A stretch of 64,000 nucleotides of DNA, from NCBI RefSeq assembly GCF_026151205.1, contig NC_087076.1, forward strand, positions 6,252,902 to 6,316,901. The letters are read 5' to 3'. This document shows, in pieces, positions 1 through 9,813 of the stretch (positions are counted from its first letter, which is position 1; every line of letters starts with the position of its first letter). Made by a program: the position numbers and the translations under genes. The notes under the pieces are model-generated. The model ran no database searches. It saw nothing but the letters and a program-made list of their open reading frames with translations, and was not told the DNA's origin. Source of the stretch: Bolinopsis microptera (taxonomy: Eukaryota; Ctenophora; Tentaculata; Lobata; Bolinopsidae).

Positions 1-2
1 CT

Positions 3-612
3 CAAAACAAGTGTTGGACTTTATTTACTGCCCTATGTTCAATTATCAACAGCCCAGATGTTGACCTGGACAAGATAACGGTCAAGTATCTAGAGCCAGG
101 GCACACCTTTATGAGTGCAGACTCATTCCACCATAAAGTGGAGTTGTCCATTAAACAATCAGGTCAACTTCATGATTATAAGGACTTTGTTCAGGCAGTT
201 GAACAATGAACAGGTGGGTACAGCTGCGATAAGCATGAACTGCACAGACTTTGAATCGTAGCCAAGGTCCTACGGAACAAGCAACCGTTGTAAAACTGAG
301 AGACCTCTCTTAAAACTAAAAGATGTTTAAGTTGTAAGTTTCCAGCGTGGGTCTGTAGAAATGGAATGGAAAACAAATCATGACGAGGTTTCCTTTCATT
401 TCACTCCATTTCTCAGACAAAAAGACGAGAGACTCATTTCCATAGGTTGCAAAATAGCTTTCGCCCAGGAAGAGCCCCGGGGGATAGCTACTCCCAAAAA
501 ACAAGACATTATACGTAAACTGTGCAGGCTTATGGCCCCGAGTAGTAGGGTATTCTGGATGAACTTGCCTGATAGTACAGATATAACAGATCTTAATCGA
601 GTGTTTGACTAA
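3..612 (+). pseudogene. Decayed DUF7869-like gene fragment
   Basis: I read two conserved blocks. The first (3-206) gives QNKCWTLFTALCSI, then KYLEPGHTFMSADSFHHKVE and a DYKDFVQAVEQ ending, stopped by TGA at 207-209. The second, in other frames to 612, reads RPLLKLKDV, then a block with EEPRGIATPKKQDIIRKLC and FWMNLP. This order (GQN..W, GHTFMSADS, RPLL, PRGI.KK.DI..KLC.LM, FW..LP) is what I recall for the animal and mobile-element-associated family DUF7869; the family number is from memory. Two stops (207 and about 324) and at least one frame change make it non-functional unless unrecognised introns remove them. A gt-ag pair near 215 and 344 exists, but the stop at 207 lies upstream of that donor. 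The function of the family is unknown to me. The left side continues outside the window. Confidence 0.6.
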
Positions 613-972
613 AAATCATCTATTTCTTGTATTATTTACCATTTATTTATGTACAGTATTATTTACAATTATGTTACAATTTTGTACGCTTGTTTTTCTT
701 TGCCTTGCGTTACGATATCAATGATTCACAAATAATTGGTCTTTATGAAGAAAGCCTCATCTGAGTTCTTAATTTAATTTCTAAAGAAAGAAACTTATTT
801 ATTGTTATAACCCTGTACTTTCACCAATCAACTCTTCGTTGAAATGCTGGTAGAATTCCGACTATTTTTTAATCCGCTGGGGAGAAGGGAGTGTTTTCGT
901 GTTCTTAAACCACCACCAATCAATTTGTCGTAAAATTTTAGGTCAGATTGATTGCAGATAAAGTTCCCACTA
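613..972. other. AT-rich spacer
   Basis: No gene, RNA or repeat recognised; low-complexity AT-rich DNA. Confidence 0.5.
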
Positions 973-1358
973 ATGTGGCTGTACTTAAGCACTTTTCTCA
1001 GAAAACGAAATTTTCAAATTTTCAATTTCAGCGTGTCCCCTTTTTACAACCAATGTTTCATCACAACAGTTTAAGGCTCATTTTTCGTTTTACTTTCGAT
1101 GACCAATGGTTTGAACGGGTCATTTTCATCAGAACATGGAGCTTTTGCTGATGTGGCTGTACTTATGCACTTTTCTCAGAAAAAGAAATTTCAAATTTTC
1201 TATTTCAGCGTGTCCCCTATTTACAACCAATGTTTCATCACAACAGTTTTAGGCTAATTTTTCGTTTTACTTTCGATGACCAATGGTTTGAACGGGTCAT
1301 TTTCATCAGAACATGTAGTATTTGCCGATGTGACTGTACTTAAGCACTTTTCTAAGAA
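973..1358. repeat. Tandem repeat, ~178-bp unit, 2.2 copies
   Basis: Units begin atgtggctgtactta at 973, 1151 and (variant) 1328. Copies one and two share the block gatgaccaatggtttgaacg and the following cattttcatcagaacatg. The third copy is cut after about 30 bp. Short open frames here are by-products of the repeat. Confidence 0.85.
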
Positions 1359-1580
1359 ATTCAAACTATAATTTGTGATTTTGAGGCACTTTCCGAGAAG
1401 TTAGGATGATGAAACCTTGTCATAAGTCTCAAAAGTCGACAAAGTACCTTAGAAACATAGTGGATGCAGTTTAAATTGGACAGTAGCTAGCCCAGAGCAA
1501 TTACAGAATTGAAATCTTTAAAGTTAATTTGCACAAAATGAACCTTGTGTTACTTAAGCACTTTTGTCAGAAAACGGCAG

Positions 1581-1759
1581 ATTTGCATGTCTACAATTTC
1601 TTATGCTATGTCATCCCATAATAATTGCCTATTTGTATTAAATCAAAGCACAACTGTCAAAATCAATGCCTCATTTGCATGTCTACAATCTTATGCTATG
1701 TCATCCCATAATACTTGCCTATTTATATTAAATCAAAGCACAATTGTCAAAATCAAAAT
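1581..1759. repeat. Tandem duplication, 92-bp unit
   Basis: Unit one is 1581-1672 and unit two 1673-1759, both starting atttgcatgtctacaat and ending in caattgtcaaaatca or a close variant. They differ at a few positions. The 85-codon open frame across both is explained by the repeat. Confidence 0.85.
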
Positions 1760-1844
1760 ATGCTATTTGAAATTCAAATATTGCCAATCATTAAATCAAT
1801 AAGTTTACAGCATATGAACTAAAAGTGATCATTCAACAAAGAAA

Positions 1845-2040
1845 GGGGCTAGGTGGCCTAGTGGTTAGAGCATCCGCCTTCTGTGCAGAAGGTTCAGGGT
1901 TCGAATCCCAGTGTCTCCTAGTCTATGGAGTAGCTAAGGATCCATTGGATCTATGCGATCTCCTCAGTTGACTCAGCCGAATGATAGGAAACTCATAAGT
2001 TCAAGAATTTTCATAGGATACTACTTCAGTGCATACTTAT
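1845..2040 (+). repeat. tRNA-derived SINE (tRNA-like head 1845-1918)
   Basis: 1845-1918 has tRNA-like features: a GGGGCTA / TGTCTCC acceptor pairing with wobbles and one mismatch, an A box (TGGCCTAGTGGTTAGAGC, from 1854), and a perfect B box GGTTCGAATCC at 1898-1908. The anticodon arm CCTTC/GAAGG has only a 6-nt loop, and one T-stem pair is mismatched. That argues against a working tRNA and for a Pol III-driven SINE. The following ~120 bp would be the SINE body; its 3' end is not clear. Confidence 0.55.
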
Positions 2041-2197
2041 ACTGTAAACATAGTACTATTAACTATTAAGTATTACTATTAAGAAACACTATCTAGGACA
2101 GTGCCCAGAAACAACTCAGATGGGAATACTTTTAATTATTTTTACCTCTTAAATAAGGGCATTTCTACGATCAACAGATTATCAATATTATGTCCTG

Positions 2198-2384
2198 TTT
2201 GGTAATCTAGCTAGGCACACTTGGGGCACACTTGGGGCACACAATTGAATTTCCTGGGGCACACAAATGTGTTTAGTTTACTTAAACTGCTTCAAGTAAT
2301 TTTTTTGCCTCGACTGTGCCCCAAGTGTGCCCCAACTGTATTTGCCCCAAGTGTGCCCCAAGTGTGCCTAGCTAGATTACCAAA
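2198..2384. mobile_element. Foldback MITE with perfect 42-bp inverted ends
   Basis: 2198-2239 and 2343-2384 are exact reverse complements, starting tttggtaatctagctaggca. The arms contain the repeated block cacttgggg and the centre is about 100 bp. No coding potential and no clear target duplication. A non-autonomous DNA element or foldback is the simplest reading; the superfamily is unassigned. Confidence 0.75.
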
Positions 2385-3740
2385 TTACCCTGTATGAAAC
2401 TACTATCAATGAAACAAGATATTGTCACTGAAATAAGAAATTACAGACAATTGTTATATTGTCACACAATTATTATATTGTCACTGAAATAAGAAATTAC
2501 ATTTTTAGCACATTTCACAGAATCAACAAATTTATAACATATTGATATGTTATAAATTTGAGAGGATGAATCAATCTTTATTGTTGACACATTAGATAGT
2601 CACAATACCGAATATGCTCGAAAATATACACAAAAGTATACTTGCTGCCTCATTTCACCCTCTCAAAAGGTGGTTAGCCTCATTTTCACCTCGAATATTT
2701 AAAGCTTAGATCTCGATCAAGTATAATCACTATGGATTATACTTGCAACTTGGATATCATGGGCGTAACATGAGAAAGTTCTTTTTTGAAAGTGATGAGG
2801 CTAATTCGTTAGCCTCAATTGTCCCTCGCAGTTAAATCACTCCTACTGAGTCTAATAAGTGAGCTAGGAGGTCGCCGAACATCTCATTTTAAAGCCGTAT
2901 CGATTTTCTATACGCATACCAAAAATCAAATGCGTAACTAAAACAGAAATAAAATTACATAAGTTTTAAATTTTGTGTCAAAAAACGAACTTTTAGGGGT
3001 GTTTCTAATGACCAGGGTCATCACTTAAATATAATATATAATATAATGTGTTCTTGACTGCTAATTGGATAGTGGATGGACAACTAATGTGGCAAGAGCT
3101 TTTGCAAACACTAAAACGCTAGCTTGGGTGAGTTTTTGATGACAAGGCTCATATTTGGAGCAGATAACAATTGTTGATGGAGATAAAGGGTTCTGTTTAG
3201 GGTTGTTATGACACAGTTTTGTTGTGACAGAAAGTCTACACTATCTGCTTTAATTCATGTCATGCGATTCGATATGGATATGATTAGAGGGCTGTTGAAA
3301 GATGATGGCCTTTGCATTAATAATAATGGTTATCATAAGCTATTATAAACACGTTACACTTTTCAGTACTAATTAAAATTTCATTATACTTCAATCTCAA
3401 ATTAAGTTTATAAAAATCACAAAAATGTAAGTCTTAAACTAATCTCTATCACCAAACAGAACCCTGAGAAACCTGTATCAACTATCAAACCAGGGTGTCT
3501 AAGTCATGTAACTATGGCCTCAGGATTTAAACAATCCAACCGATTCAAATGCAGTACTGGGACAAGTAGAGGTTCAATGGGTTTAGATTAAACAAAAACT
3601 ACCAAGCAATGCAAGTTTACAGGTATTTCAAAACAATTTCAAATCATACAGGAATCAATGAACATTGCTCACCATAGCAAGATTGGTCTTAAGGTTCAAG
3701 ATCACATAAAATAATACAACATTTTTGTCAAGCAACAGTA
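2385..3740. other. Intergenic, no gene recognised
   Basis: AT-rich DNA. A short direct duplication (tattgtcactgaaataagaa) occurs near 2419 and 2476. No ORF or RNA gene could be supported. Confidence 0.5.
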
Positions 3741-3745
3741 GGTCG

Positions 3746-3910
3746 TGTGAATTGCTATATATTTGGTTTATATATTTATGATAGTCGATATAATATATAC
3801 TAATTGTGTTCTATTTCAGAATGTACCACAAACATGTTGTCTGTGGGGTTTGATAATTACTTGTAACAACTGGTGTGTTTCATTGCATAGTGATCCATTT
3901 AAAGTTAACA
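3746..3910 (+). repeat. 5' LTR of the copia element
   Basis: Starts tgtgaattgctatat, ends ccatttaaagttaaca. Identical in length and sequence to 8568-8732. It presumably carries the promoter and poly(A) signals; no clear TATA position could be assigned. Confidence 0.95.
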
Positions 3911-3912
3911 AG

Positions 3913-3923
3913 TGGTAGCAGAG
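3913..3923 (+). promoter_or_regulatory. Primer binding site, initiator tRNA-Met type
   Basis: tggtagcagag begins 2 nt after the LTR and is complementary to the 3' end, CCA included, of animal initiator tRNA-Met as I recall it. The match weakens after 11 nt. Confidence 0.8.
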
Positions 3924-3932
3924 AAGGACGCA

Positions 3933-4727
3933 ATGGCACCCCCAGAGACAGTTAGAGTAACTAGTAATTACAAAGCCCCACCGGCATACAGTGAGGATCA
4001 GGACTACTGCAATTGGAAGTTAGACCTGCAGCTGTGGCAAGAGTTCACGGGTTTAGAGAAAAAGAGACAAGGAACTGCGTTGCTCTTAGAATTGAAACAA
4101 GGGAAGATAAAGGATACAGTACCATCATTGGGGAAAGATGTCCTAATTGCAGAGGATGCAATAGCGAAGATTTTAAGTCATCTTGACAAAATCTATTTAG
4201 AGGACTCAGCTCAAACCTGTTACCGAGTTTACGGTAAGTTTGAAAAATATGTGAGACCAGAAGGTTTGTCTCTACAGAGTTACATATCTGAGTTTGAGAA
4301 GTTGCTAGCGGATCTCAGGAGACACAAAATCACTCTTCCTGAAGCAGTCCTGGCCTACAGATTCCTTAACAGCGCTAACCTTCCGTCAGAAAAATACGAT
4401 CTCGCTTTGGCAACTGTAAAGGATCTTACTTATAAAGATATGTGTGAAACGATCGGGAAAATCTTCTCCGTCCAATCGAACCTTTCCACACCGCCTGCGT
4501 CAATATCAGTGAAGGTGGAACATGAGGAATGTAACTATACATACAACTCAACCCCAAGAGGTGGACGAGGAAACTACAGAAGGATGTCAAGAGGACGTGG
4601 GAATCATCATCATCCGTATAATCGACAAAAGAGTGCATATACTGGATGCTATGCTTGTGGCGATAAAAACCATATTGCAAGATGGTGCACAAGCAAGAAC
4701 AGAGCTTCTTTTAAGTTCAACAGATAA
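3933..4727 (+). CDS. gag: Copia Gag with CCHC zinc knuckle
   Basis: 264 residues from the ATG at 3933, the first ATG after the primer site; an in-frame GTG at 3912 lies in the primer site and was not chosen. The N-terminal region (YCNWKLDLQLWQ, then a helical part with LSLQSYISEFEKLL) resembles the copia-type gag domain that assembles virus-like particles. An Arg/Gly-rich stretch precedes the knuckle CYACGDKNHIARWC (C-x2-C-x4-H-x4-C), which binds RNA. The pol frame lies +1 to gag and overlaps it by about 215 nt (open from 4513), so Pol would need a +1 shift (or -2) or another route. The gag stop context AGA-TAA-T is one candidate site, by inference only. Confidence 0.9.
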   Translation: MAPPETVRVTSNYKAPPAYSEDQDYCNWKLDLQLWQEFTGLEKKRQGTALLLELKQGKIKDTVPSLGKDVLIAEDAIAKILSHLDKIYLEDSAQTCYRVYGKFEKYVRPEGLSLQSYISEFEKLLADLRRHKITLPEAVLAYRFLNSANLPSEKYDLALATVKDLTYKDMCETIGKIFSVQSNLSTPPASISVKVEHEECNYTYNSTPRGGRGNYRRMSRGRGNHHHPYNRQKSAYTGCYACGDKNHIARWCTSKNRASFKFNR

Positions 4728-6780
4728 TGCACAGTATTTCGCACAAGATGGTGCTGAGAATGTTACGGCCATGGAAGCAGAGGGTGCATTCTTAACATTC
4801 ATGGTGGTGTCTGAATCTGAAGATGTTGTTGAGATTCCTGAAGAGTGCCTGATGAGTGATACGAACCTTGGTTCTCTTGTATATGAGTCATTAGCATGTG
4901 CAGTTATTGATTCCGGATGTACAAAGACAGTTGTTGGTAGGAACTGGGTGAATCACTACAGAGAAACTCTGGAAGAAAAACAACTGAAAATGATGGTTAG
5001 TGAACCTTGCTCGACGCCTTTTAGATTTGGGGATGGACTCGAAGTCATTTCCACAGAAAAGACTATCATCCCTGGGCGAATAGGAAAGACAGATGTTCGG
5101 ATAGAAGCAAACATTGTTGAGAAAGAACTGCCGTTGCTTCTCAGTAAAGCATCGTTAAAGAGAGCTGGTGCTGTGTTGGATTTCACAAATGATACAATGA
5201 GATTCAGTGGAGATTGTGTTGATTTGTTTGAAACTAAATCAAAGCACTATTGCGTTCCTCTTTGTAATAAAAGACGCATGACCATTGGGCCGCCAGATCG
5301 AAAGACCCCACATCTGGTGATGACAATCAGCGAAGAAGGTTTGTTTGGTACTGACGAAAAGGAGATTAGGAGGAAAGTGGAAAAAATCCACAAACAATTC
5401 TCACACCCTCCTAGTGATAAACTGAAAACATTGCTGAAAACTGCAGGATTTAAGAGACCAGAATACATGAAAGCAATTGATGAGGTATCCAGCAGTTGTA
5501 AAATATGTCTGATGTACAAGAAACCCAAGTCAAGACCAGTGGTGGGTCTCCCAAGAGGAAAGGTGTTCAACGAATGTGTTGCAATGGACCTTAAGAATGT
5601 TCCTGGTACTCCTAATGTGTATATCTTGCATATGATTGATTCGGTGACAAGATATTCAGCAGCTAGAATAATCTACAATAAGAAGAAAGAGACAATCATC
5701 CAAGGAATTTGCTCTGGATGGATATCCATCTTTGGAAATCCAAAGAAATTCATGGCTGATAATGGTGGAGAGTTCGCCAATGAGGAGTTTACTGAGATGT
5801 GTCAAAGATTCAATGTGGATGTGCAAAATTCAGCTGCCGAGAGCCCTTGGAGCAATGGGATTGTAGAACGTCATCATAAGATGCTGACAGAGATGATGGT
5901 AAAAACGAAGGAAGATTCAAAATGCAACTGGGAAGTTGCATTGTGTTGGGCACTAAGTGCGAAAAACTCCATGCAGATGTTTGGTGGGTTTTCTGCAAAT
6001 CAGTTGACAATGGGCCGTAACCCTTCACTTCCGAATGTCATCGATGATAGACTGCCAGCTTTAGAAGAAACAACGGTGAGTAAAACCGTGGCTGATAATG
6101 TTAATGCAATGCACAGTGCAAGGCAAGCATTTGCAAAGTGTGAAAGTAGCAACAAGATACGTAGAGCTCTGCAAAGCCAAGTTCGGACAAGCAATGATGA
6201 GTATTATAGCAACGGTGAAAAGGTGATGTACAAGAGAAAAGGATCTGCAAAATGGAGTGGGCCAGGTGTTATACTGGGGAGAGACATTACTCATTTATAT
6301 ATTTTAAAGCATGGAAATCAGTATTATAAGTGCTGTGCATGTCATCTAACCAGGGATACAACAACAGGATATCCCATTACCTCAGAGTCAGTTGTTGGGC
6401 AACCTAACCCGAGTATTGTATCAAGTTCACCAAAATCCCCATTAGAGACGCAGAGAAATTTCCTAGAGGATCAACCATCTTGCTCTATGGAAACAGCAGT
6501 TTCTGTACCGGAAACAGAAACACTGCCTCAAAGTGAGACAACAGCAACAATCAGACCTCAGCACAAATCAGGATTTCCTAAAGCAAGAAGTCACGTGGAG
6601 TTTCTTCCAAAGTATCCAGAGGAGGATGGTGAGATCTGGCATAAAGCTTATATCCATAGCCGTGCGGGAAAATCAACTGGCAGTTACAAAAACTGTGTAA
6701 ATATTCAACTTGATGGTGAGGAGAGCATCCAATGTGTGGATTGGTATGAGCTTGCTGTGAATTGGAGAGATGACCTGTAA
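4513..6780 (+). CDS. pol: Copia Pol, first part: protease and integrase
   Basis: Open in the +1 frame from 4513 to a TAA at 6778-6780. An aspartic protease shows AVIDSGCTKTVV. The integrase zinc-binding part shows HKQFSH followed by CKICL. The integrase core shows AMDLK, MADNGGEF and GIVERHH, giving the D, D and E catalytic residues. The C-terminal region is Ser/Thr-rich and variable, as usual between integrase and RT in copia. The frame does not change at the TAA: the same frame reads on from 6781 into RT. So this is either a single nonsense change in a recent copy or a programmed stop; sequence alone cannot tell. The protein would process Gag-Pol and insert the cDNA. Confidence 0.9.
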   Translation, partial: RWNMRNVTIHTTQPQEVDEETTEGCQEDVGIIIIRIIDKRVHILDAMLVAIKTILQDGAQARTELLLSSTDNAQYFAQDGAENVTAMEAEGAFLTFMVVSESEDVVEIPEECLMSDTNLGSLVYESLACAVIDSGCTKTVVGRNWVNHYRETLEEKQLKMMVSEPCSTPFRFGDGLEVISTEKTIIPGRIGKTDVRIEANIVEKELPLLLSKASLKRAGAVLDFTNDTMRFSGDCVDLFETKSKHYCVPLCNKRRMTIGPPDRKTPHLVMTISEEGLFGTDEKEIRRKVEKIHKQFSHPPSDKLKTLLKTAGFKRPEYMKAIDEVSSSCKICLMYKKPKSRPVVGLPRGKVFNECVAMDLKNVPGTPNVYILHMIDSVTRYSAARIIYNKKKETIIQGICSGWISIFGNPKKFMADNGGEFANEEFTEMCQRFNVDVQNSAAESPWSNGIVERHHKMLTEMMVKTKEDSKCNWEVALCWALSAKNSMQMFGGFSANQLTMGRNPSLPNVIDDRLPALEETTVSKTVADNVNAMHSARQAFAKCESSNKIRRALQSQVRTSNDEYYSNGEKVMYKRKGSAKWSGPGVILGRDITHLYILKHGNQYYKCCACHLTRDTTTGYPITSESVVGQPNPSIVSSSPKSPLETQRNFLEDQPSCSMETAVSVPETETLPQSETTATIRPQHKSGFPKARSHVEFLPKYPEEDGEIWHKAYIHSRAGKSTGSYKNCVNIQLDGEESIQCVDWYELAVNWRDDL

Positions 6781-8322
6781 CCAGAAACAGAAGAAGAGGT
6801 GTTGCTGTCCAGTGTGAGTATGTATGACCAAGCAGTTGTAGATGCCAAGCTAGCAGAGCTTGAGAAGTTCAAAGTAAACAAGGTTTACGTGGAAGTTGAT
6901 GCAAACGAACAGTCCAATGTTGGTGTTCGTTGGGTAATTACAAAGAAAGCAGAAGGTTCTGTTAAAGCTCGTTTAGTGGCACTTGGTTATCAAGAAAATA
7001 GTAGCAACATACGAAAGGACTCCCCAACATGTAACAGGGACTCTATAAGACTGCTCCTTACAATAGTTGCAACAGAAAGTTGGAAGTTACAACACATCGA
7101 TGTTCAGGCTGCCTTCTTGCAAGGCAAGAAGATTTCAAGAGATGTCTTCATTATTCCTCCGAAGGAAGCTGAAACGAGGAAAATCTGGAAACTGAACAAA
7201 TGTATTTACGGGTTAGTAGACGGACCTAGAATGTGGTATGTTGAGCTTCGTGATACTCTAGTGAAGTTAAATGTTGTGGTATCGTCATATGATGAGTCAT
7301 TCATGTTCTGGTATGATGAAGGAAAACTCGAGGGTATCATTGCTGTGCATGTTGACGATCTGATGTTCAGTGGAAGCAAGAAGTTTGAAAGGGAAGTTAT
7401 TGGGGAACTGAAGAAGAAGTTTCGTCTAAGTACGGAGGTCGAAGTTGAATTTGCTTATACTGGTCTTGATGTAAAGCAAACACAATCTGGAATCCTGGTA
7501 TCACAACTGGGGTATGCAGACCAGATTTCAAGAATAGAGATCGACCCCACCCGAGTGAATCGAAATACGCTCCCAATCAACGAGAAAGAAAAGCAACAAC
7601 TGAGAACTGTGTGCGGACAGTTGTTGTGGGTATCAACACAGACACGGCCAGATGTAGCTTATGCTACATGTTTTGCTAGTAATTCTGTGACTGAAGGGAC
7701 CATCGCAGATTTGAAAATGGTAAACAAAACAGTAAAGTTCTTAGAAAAGAATCCTCTAACACTCAGGTTTAAGAAACTACTGTTGCCTGAGTCAGTCTTA
7801 GTGGTTTTCTGTGATGCATCGTATGGAAACTTGAAGGATGGTAGCTCTCAGGGAGGCTTCATAATTTTCCTTGTTTCGCTTACAGGAAAATCTTGCCCCA
7901 TTACATGGCAGAGTAGAAAAATCCGGAGAGTATGTAAAAGTACTTTAGCAGCGGAGAGTTGGGCAATGATCGAAGCAGTGGAAACATGTGAGTTGATCCA
8001 AGCTCAGCTGAGTGAGATCATGTTATCTGGAAAACTTGATGTCATTGTAATGACTGATTGCAAGTCTCTTCATGATGCTATCCAAACCTCGAAAAATGTT
8101 GATGACAAGGGATTGAGGATACCAATAGCTTGCCTGAGACAGCGAGTGAACAATAGTGAAATGACAGTTCGTTGGATTTCAACAAAGAAACAGCTTGCAG
8201 ATTGTTTGACTAAAGCTGGAGCTCCAACTTCACTGCTACGGGAGGTATTGTCGTCAGGAGAATTGACAATGAACTGTTTAGAATTGTATTCCAATAATAA
8301 ACATTGTATTCAAAGTTTTTAA
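6781..8322 (+). CDS. pol: Copia Pol, second part: reverse transcriptase and RNase H
   Basis: Same frame as the preceding part, directly after the TAA; the first ATG is at 6799, but expression is more likely by readthrough or in an ancestral fused form. RT motifs: VRWVITKK, HIDVQAAFLQGK (catalytic D), YGLVDGPRMWY, and HVDDLMFSG as the active-site box (HVDD in place of YVDD). RNase H motifs: VFCDASYGN, AAESWAMIEAVE and MTDCKSLHDAI, with the copia C-terminal signature STKKQLADCLTKAGA. These domains copy element RNA into DNA in virus-like particles. The frame is otherwise undamaged, which fits a young copy. Confidence 0.9.
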   Translation, partial: PETEEEVLLSSVSMYDQAVVDAKLAELEKFKVNKVYVEVDANEQSNVGVRWVITKKAEGSVKARLVALGYQENSSNIRKDSPTCNRDSIRLLLTIVATESWKLQHIDVQAAFLQGKKISRDVFIIPPKEAETRKIWKLNKCIYGLVDGPRMWYVELRDTLVKLNVVVSSYDESFMFWYDEGKLEGIIAVHVDDLMFSGSKKFEREVIGELKKKFRLSTEVEVEFAYTGLDVKQTQSGILVSQLGYADQISRIEIDPTRVNRNTLPINEKEKQQLRTVCGQLLWVSTQTRPDVAYATCFASNSVTEGTIADLKMVNKTVKFLEKNPLTLRFKKLLLPESVLVVFCDASYGNLKDGSSQGGFIIFLVSLTGKSCPITWQSRKIRRVCKSTLAAESWAMIEAVETCELIQAQLSEIMLSGKLDVIVMTDCKSLHDAIQTSKNVDDKGLRIPIACLRQRVNNSEMTVRWISTKKQLADCLTKAGAPTSLLREVLSSGELTMNCLELYSNNKHCIQSF

Positions 8323-8550
8323 TATTGTGTGTGAAGGATTTTAATAATCTTAATAATTGGAAACTTAAAGAAGTTAAAAGAGTGAATATATTGGTATTTG
8401 TGATTTATATAATGTGCTCGTTTAAAACGATTTTCTATTACATGTTGTGCATGTATCCATAAAGAGGGAAGTTATATTTAGAAAGATTATAGTCTTTCTT
8501 GTGACACCTTTATTTTATATTTAATATTTTAAATCTTTCAAAGCCTTTTT

Positions 8551-8566
8551 AAGAAAGAACGGGAGA
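8551..8566 (+). promoter_or_regulatory. Polypurine tract of the copia element
   Basis: aagaaagaacgggaga, an all-purine run one base before the 3' LTR; the expected plus-strand primer site. Confidence 0.8.
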
Positions 8567-8567
8567 T

Positions 8568-8732
8568 TGTGAATTGCTATATATTTGGTTTATATATTTA
8601 TGATAGTCGATATAATATATACTAATTGTGTTCTATTTCAGAATGTACCACAAACATGTTGTCTGTGGGGTTTGATAATTACTTGTAACAACTGGTGTGT
8701 TTCATTGCATAGTGATCCATTTAAAGTTAACA
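8568..8732 (+). repeat. 3' LTR of the copia element
   Basis: 165 bp, identical to 3746-3910; followed by the target duplication ggtcg. Confidence 0.95.
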
Positions 8733-8737
8733 GGTCG

Positions 8738-9813
8738 CCCAGACGAAGCAGAAGTTATTGTACTATCAAAATGTATCATCATCGATTTGAAGGGCACAGA
8801 GGGAAATATTAAACTTTAAACCACCTCTTAGAATAGTGATAGACACATATCTGGCTAGAAGGTAAATACCTATTACAAAAATATGTCGAAAAGAATTCAG
8901 GTGATACAGGACCGGGGAGTGCAGCCCGTGAAATTTACGCACCCACCCTTGCCTCCTAAATTTCTTGTTGGATAGGCATTTATGCGAACTTGGTCGTTTA
9001 TACTCCAAGTTCCTTTGTTGAAAATTAATACCATTTATCTCAGGAGTTAACTTCATTCAACAGTAACAATATCAACTTATCAGATAAACTAAACTATGGA
9101 ATAAATTATCAAATACTAGAAACCCGCTAGTCGAAAGCTTTGTTCGAGGAAATTTTAAAAATCAGTTATGTTTTAATTTCTCTTCATCATATAGCTCTGT
9201 TATACTGTAGACAAATGGAATTTATCTTACAATGGCAACAGCGTTGTTAGTATTTGGATTCCCAAAACGATACTTTTTACCGCATCAAAAAATACCAATC
9301 ACAACCAAAGTTATGAATATAAGTCATAGCGTGAGCGTAAATGTGAGCTAGTTTTGAAATTATGACGTAGCATACAGCATAACAACGCGCGTAGTTAAGA
9401 TGTTTTTGCTCGCGCACGTGCATTTTAACGTTGCTACGCAACAGCGCAGTAAACCTTTGCTAAAATAACGACATTATTCTAACGGTTATTTTACCTCACT
9501 TCTGACGTTAATTATAAAAAATCTAAAGCCTAAATCAAAATTCTAAGAATGCTATAGCCTATTCCTATCCTTTTTCTACAACCCTGCTAAAAATGGCGAG
9601 GTTTCAACTCCATTTGCGAGCTGGGTTTGATTTCACCAGAGGGTCATTTTGAGGTCGATTTTCGGTGTTTTTTCTTCTATGTCCTTGTTGCCGGGGAAAT
9701 TTCGTCAAGTTTAAATTATAGTATAGATAGGTTAGATCTTTTACAAATTTGTAGACCAAGATATTTAATAATTTAAAACATTACATCGATCTGAAAGCTT
9801 TTCAAGTTATAGG
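8738..9813. other. Intergenic, no gene recognised
   Basis: AT-rich DNA with a CpG-containing patch near 9380-9430. Short open frames show no family features. Confidence 0.5.

Larger units (their letters stand above)
3746..8732 (+). mobile_element. Complete Ty1/copia LTR retrotransposon
   Basis: 4987 bp. Two LTRs of 165 bp begin TG and end CA, and I found no difference between them. The insertion is flanked by the 5-bp duplication ggtcg (3741-3745 and 8733-8737). It has a tRNA-iMet-type primer site, gag, a pol with the copia domain order protease, integrase, RT, RNase H, and a polypurine tract. From recall, the Gag N-terminal part and the HVDD RT motif look like the GalEa/Hydra-type copia lineages of aquatic animals. 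LTR identity implies a recent insertion, although pol carries one in-frame TAA. Confidence 0.95.

Noticed and set aside
1845-1918. A functional tRNA gene
   Set aside because: The anticodon loop has 6 nt and a T-stem pair is mismatched; a SINE head is more likely.
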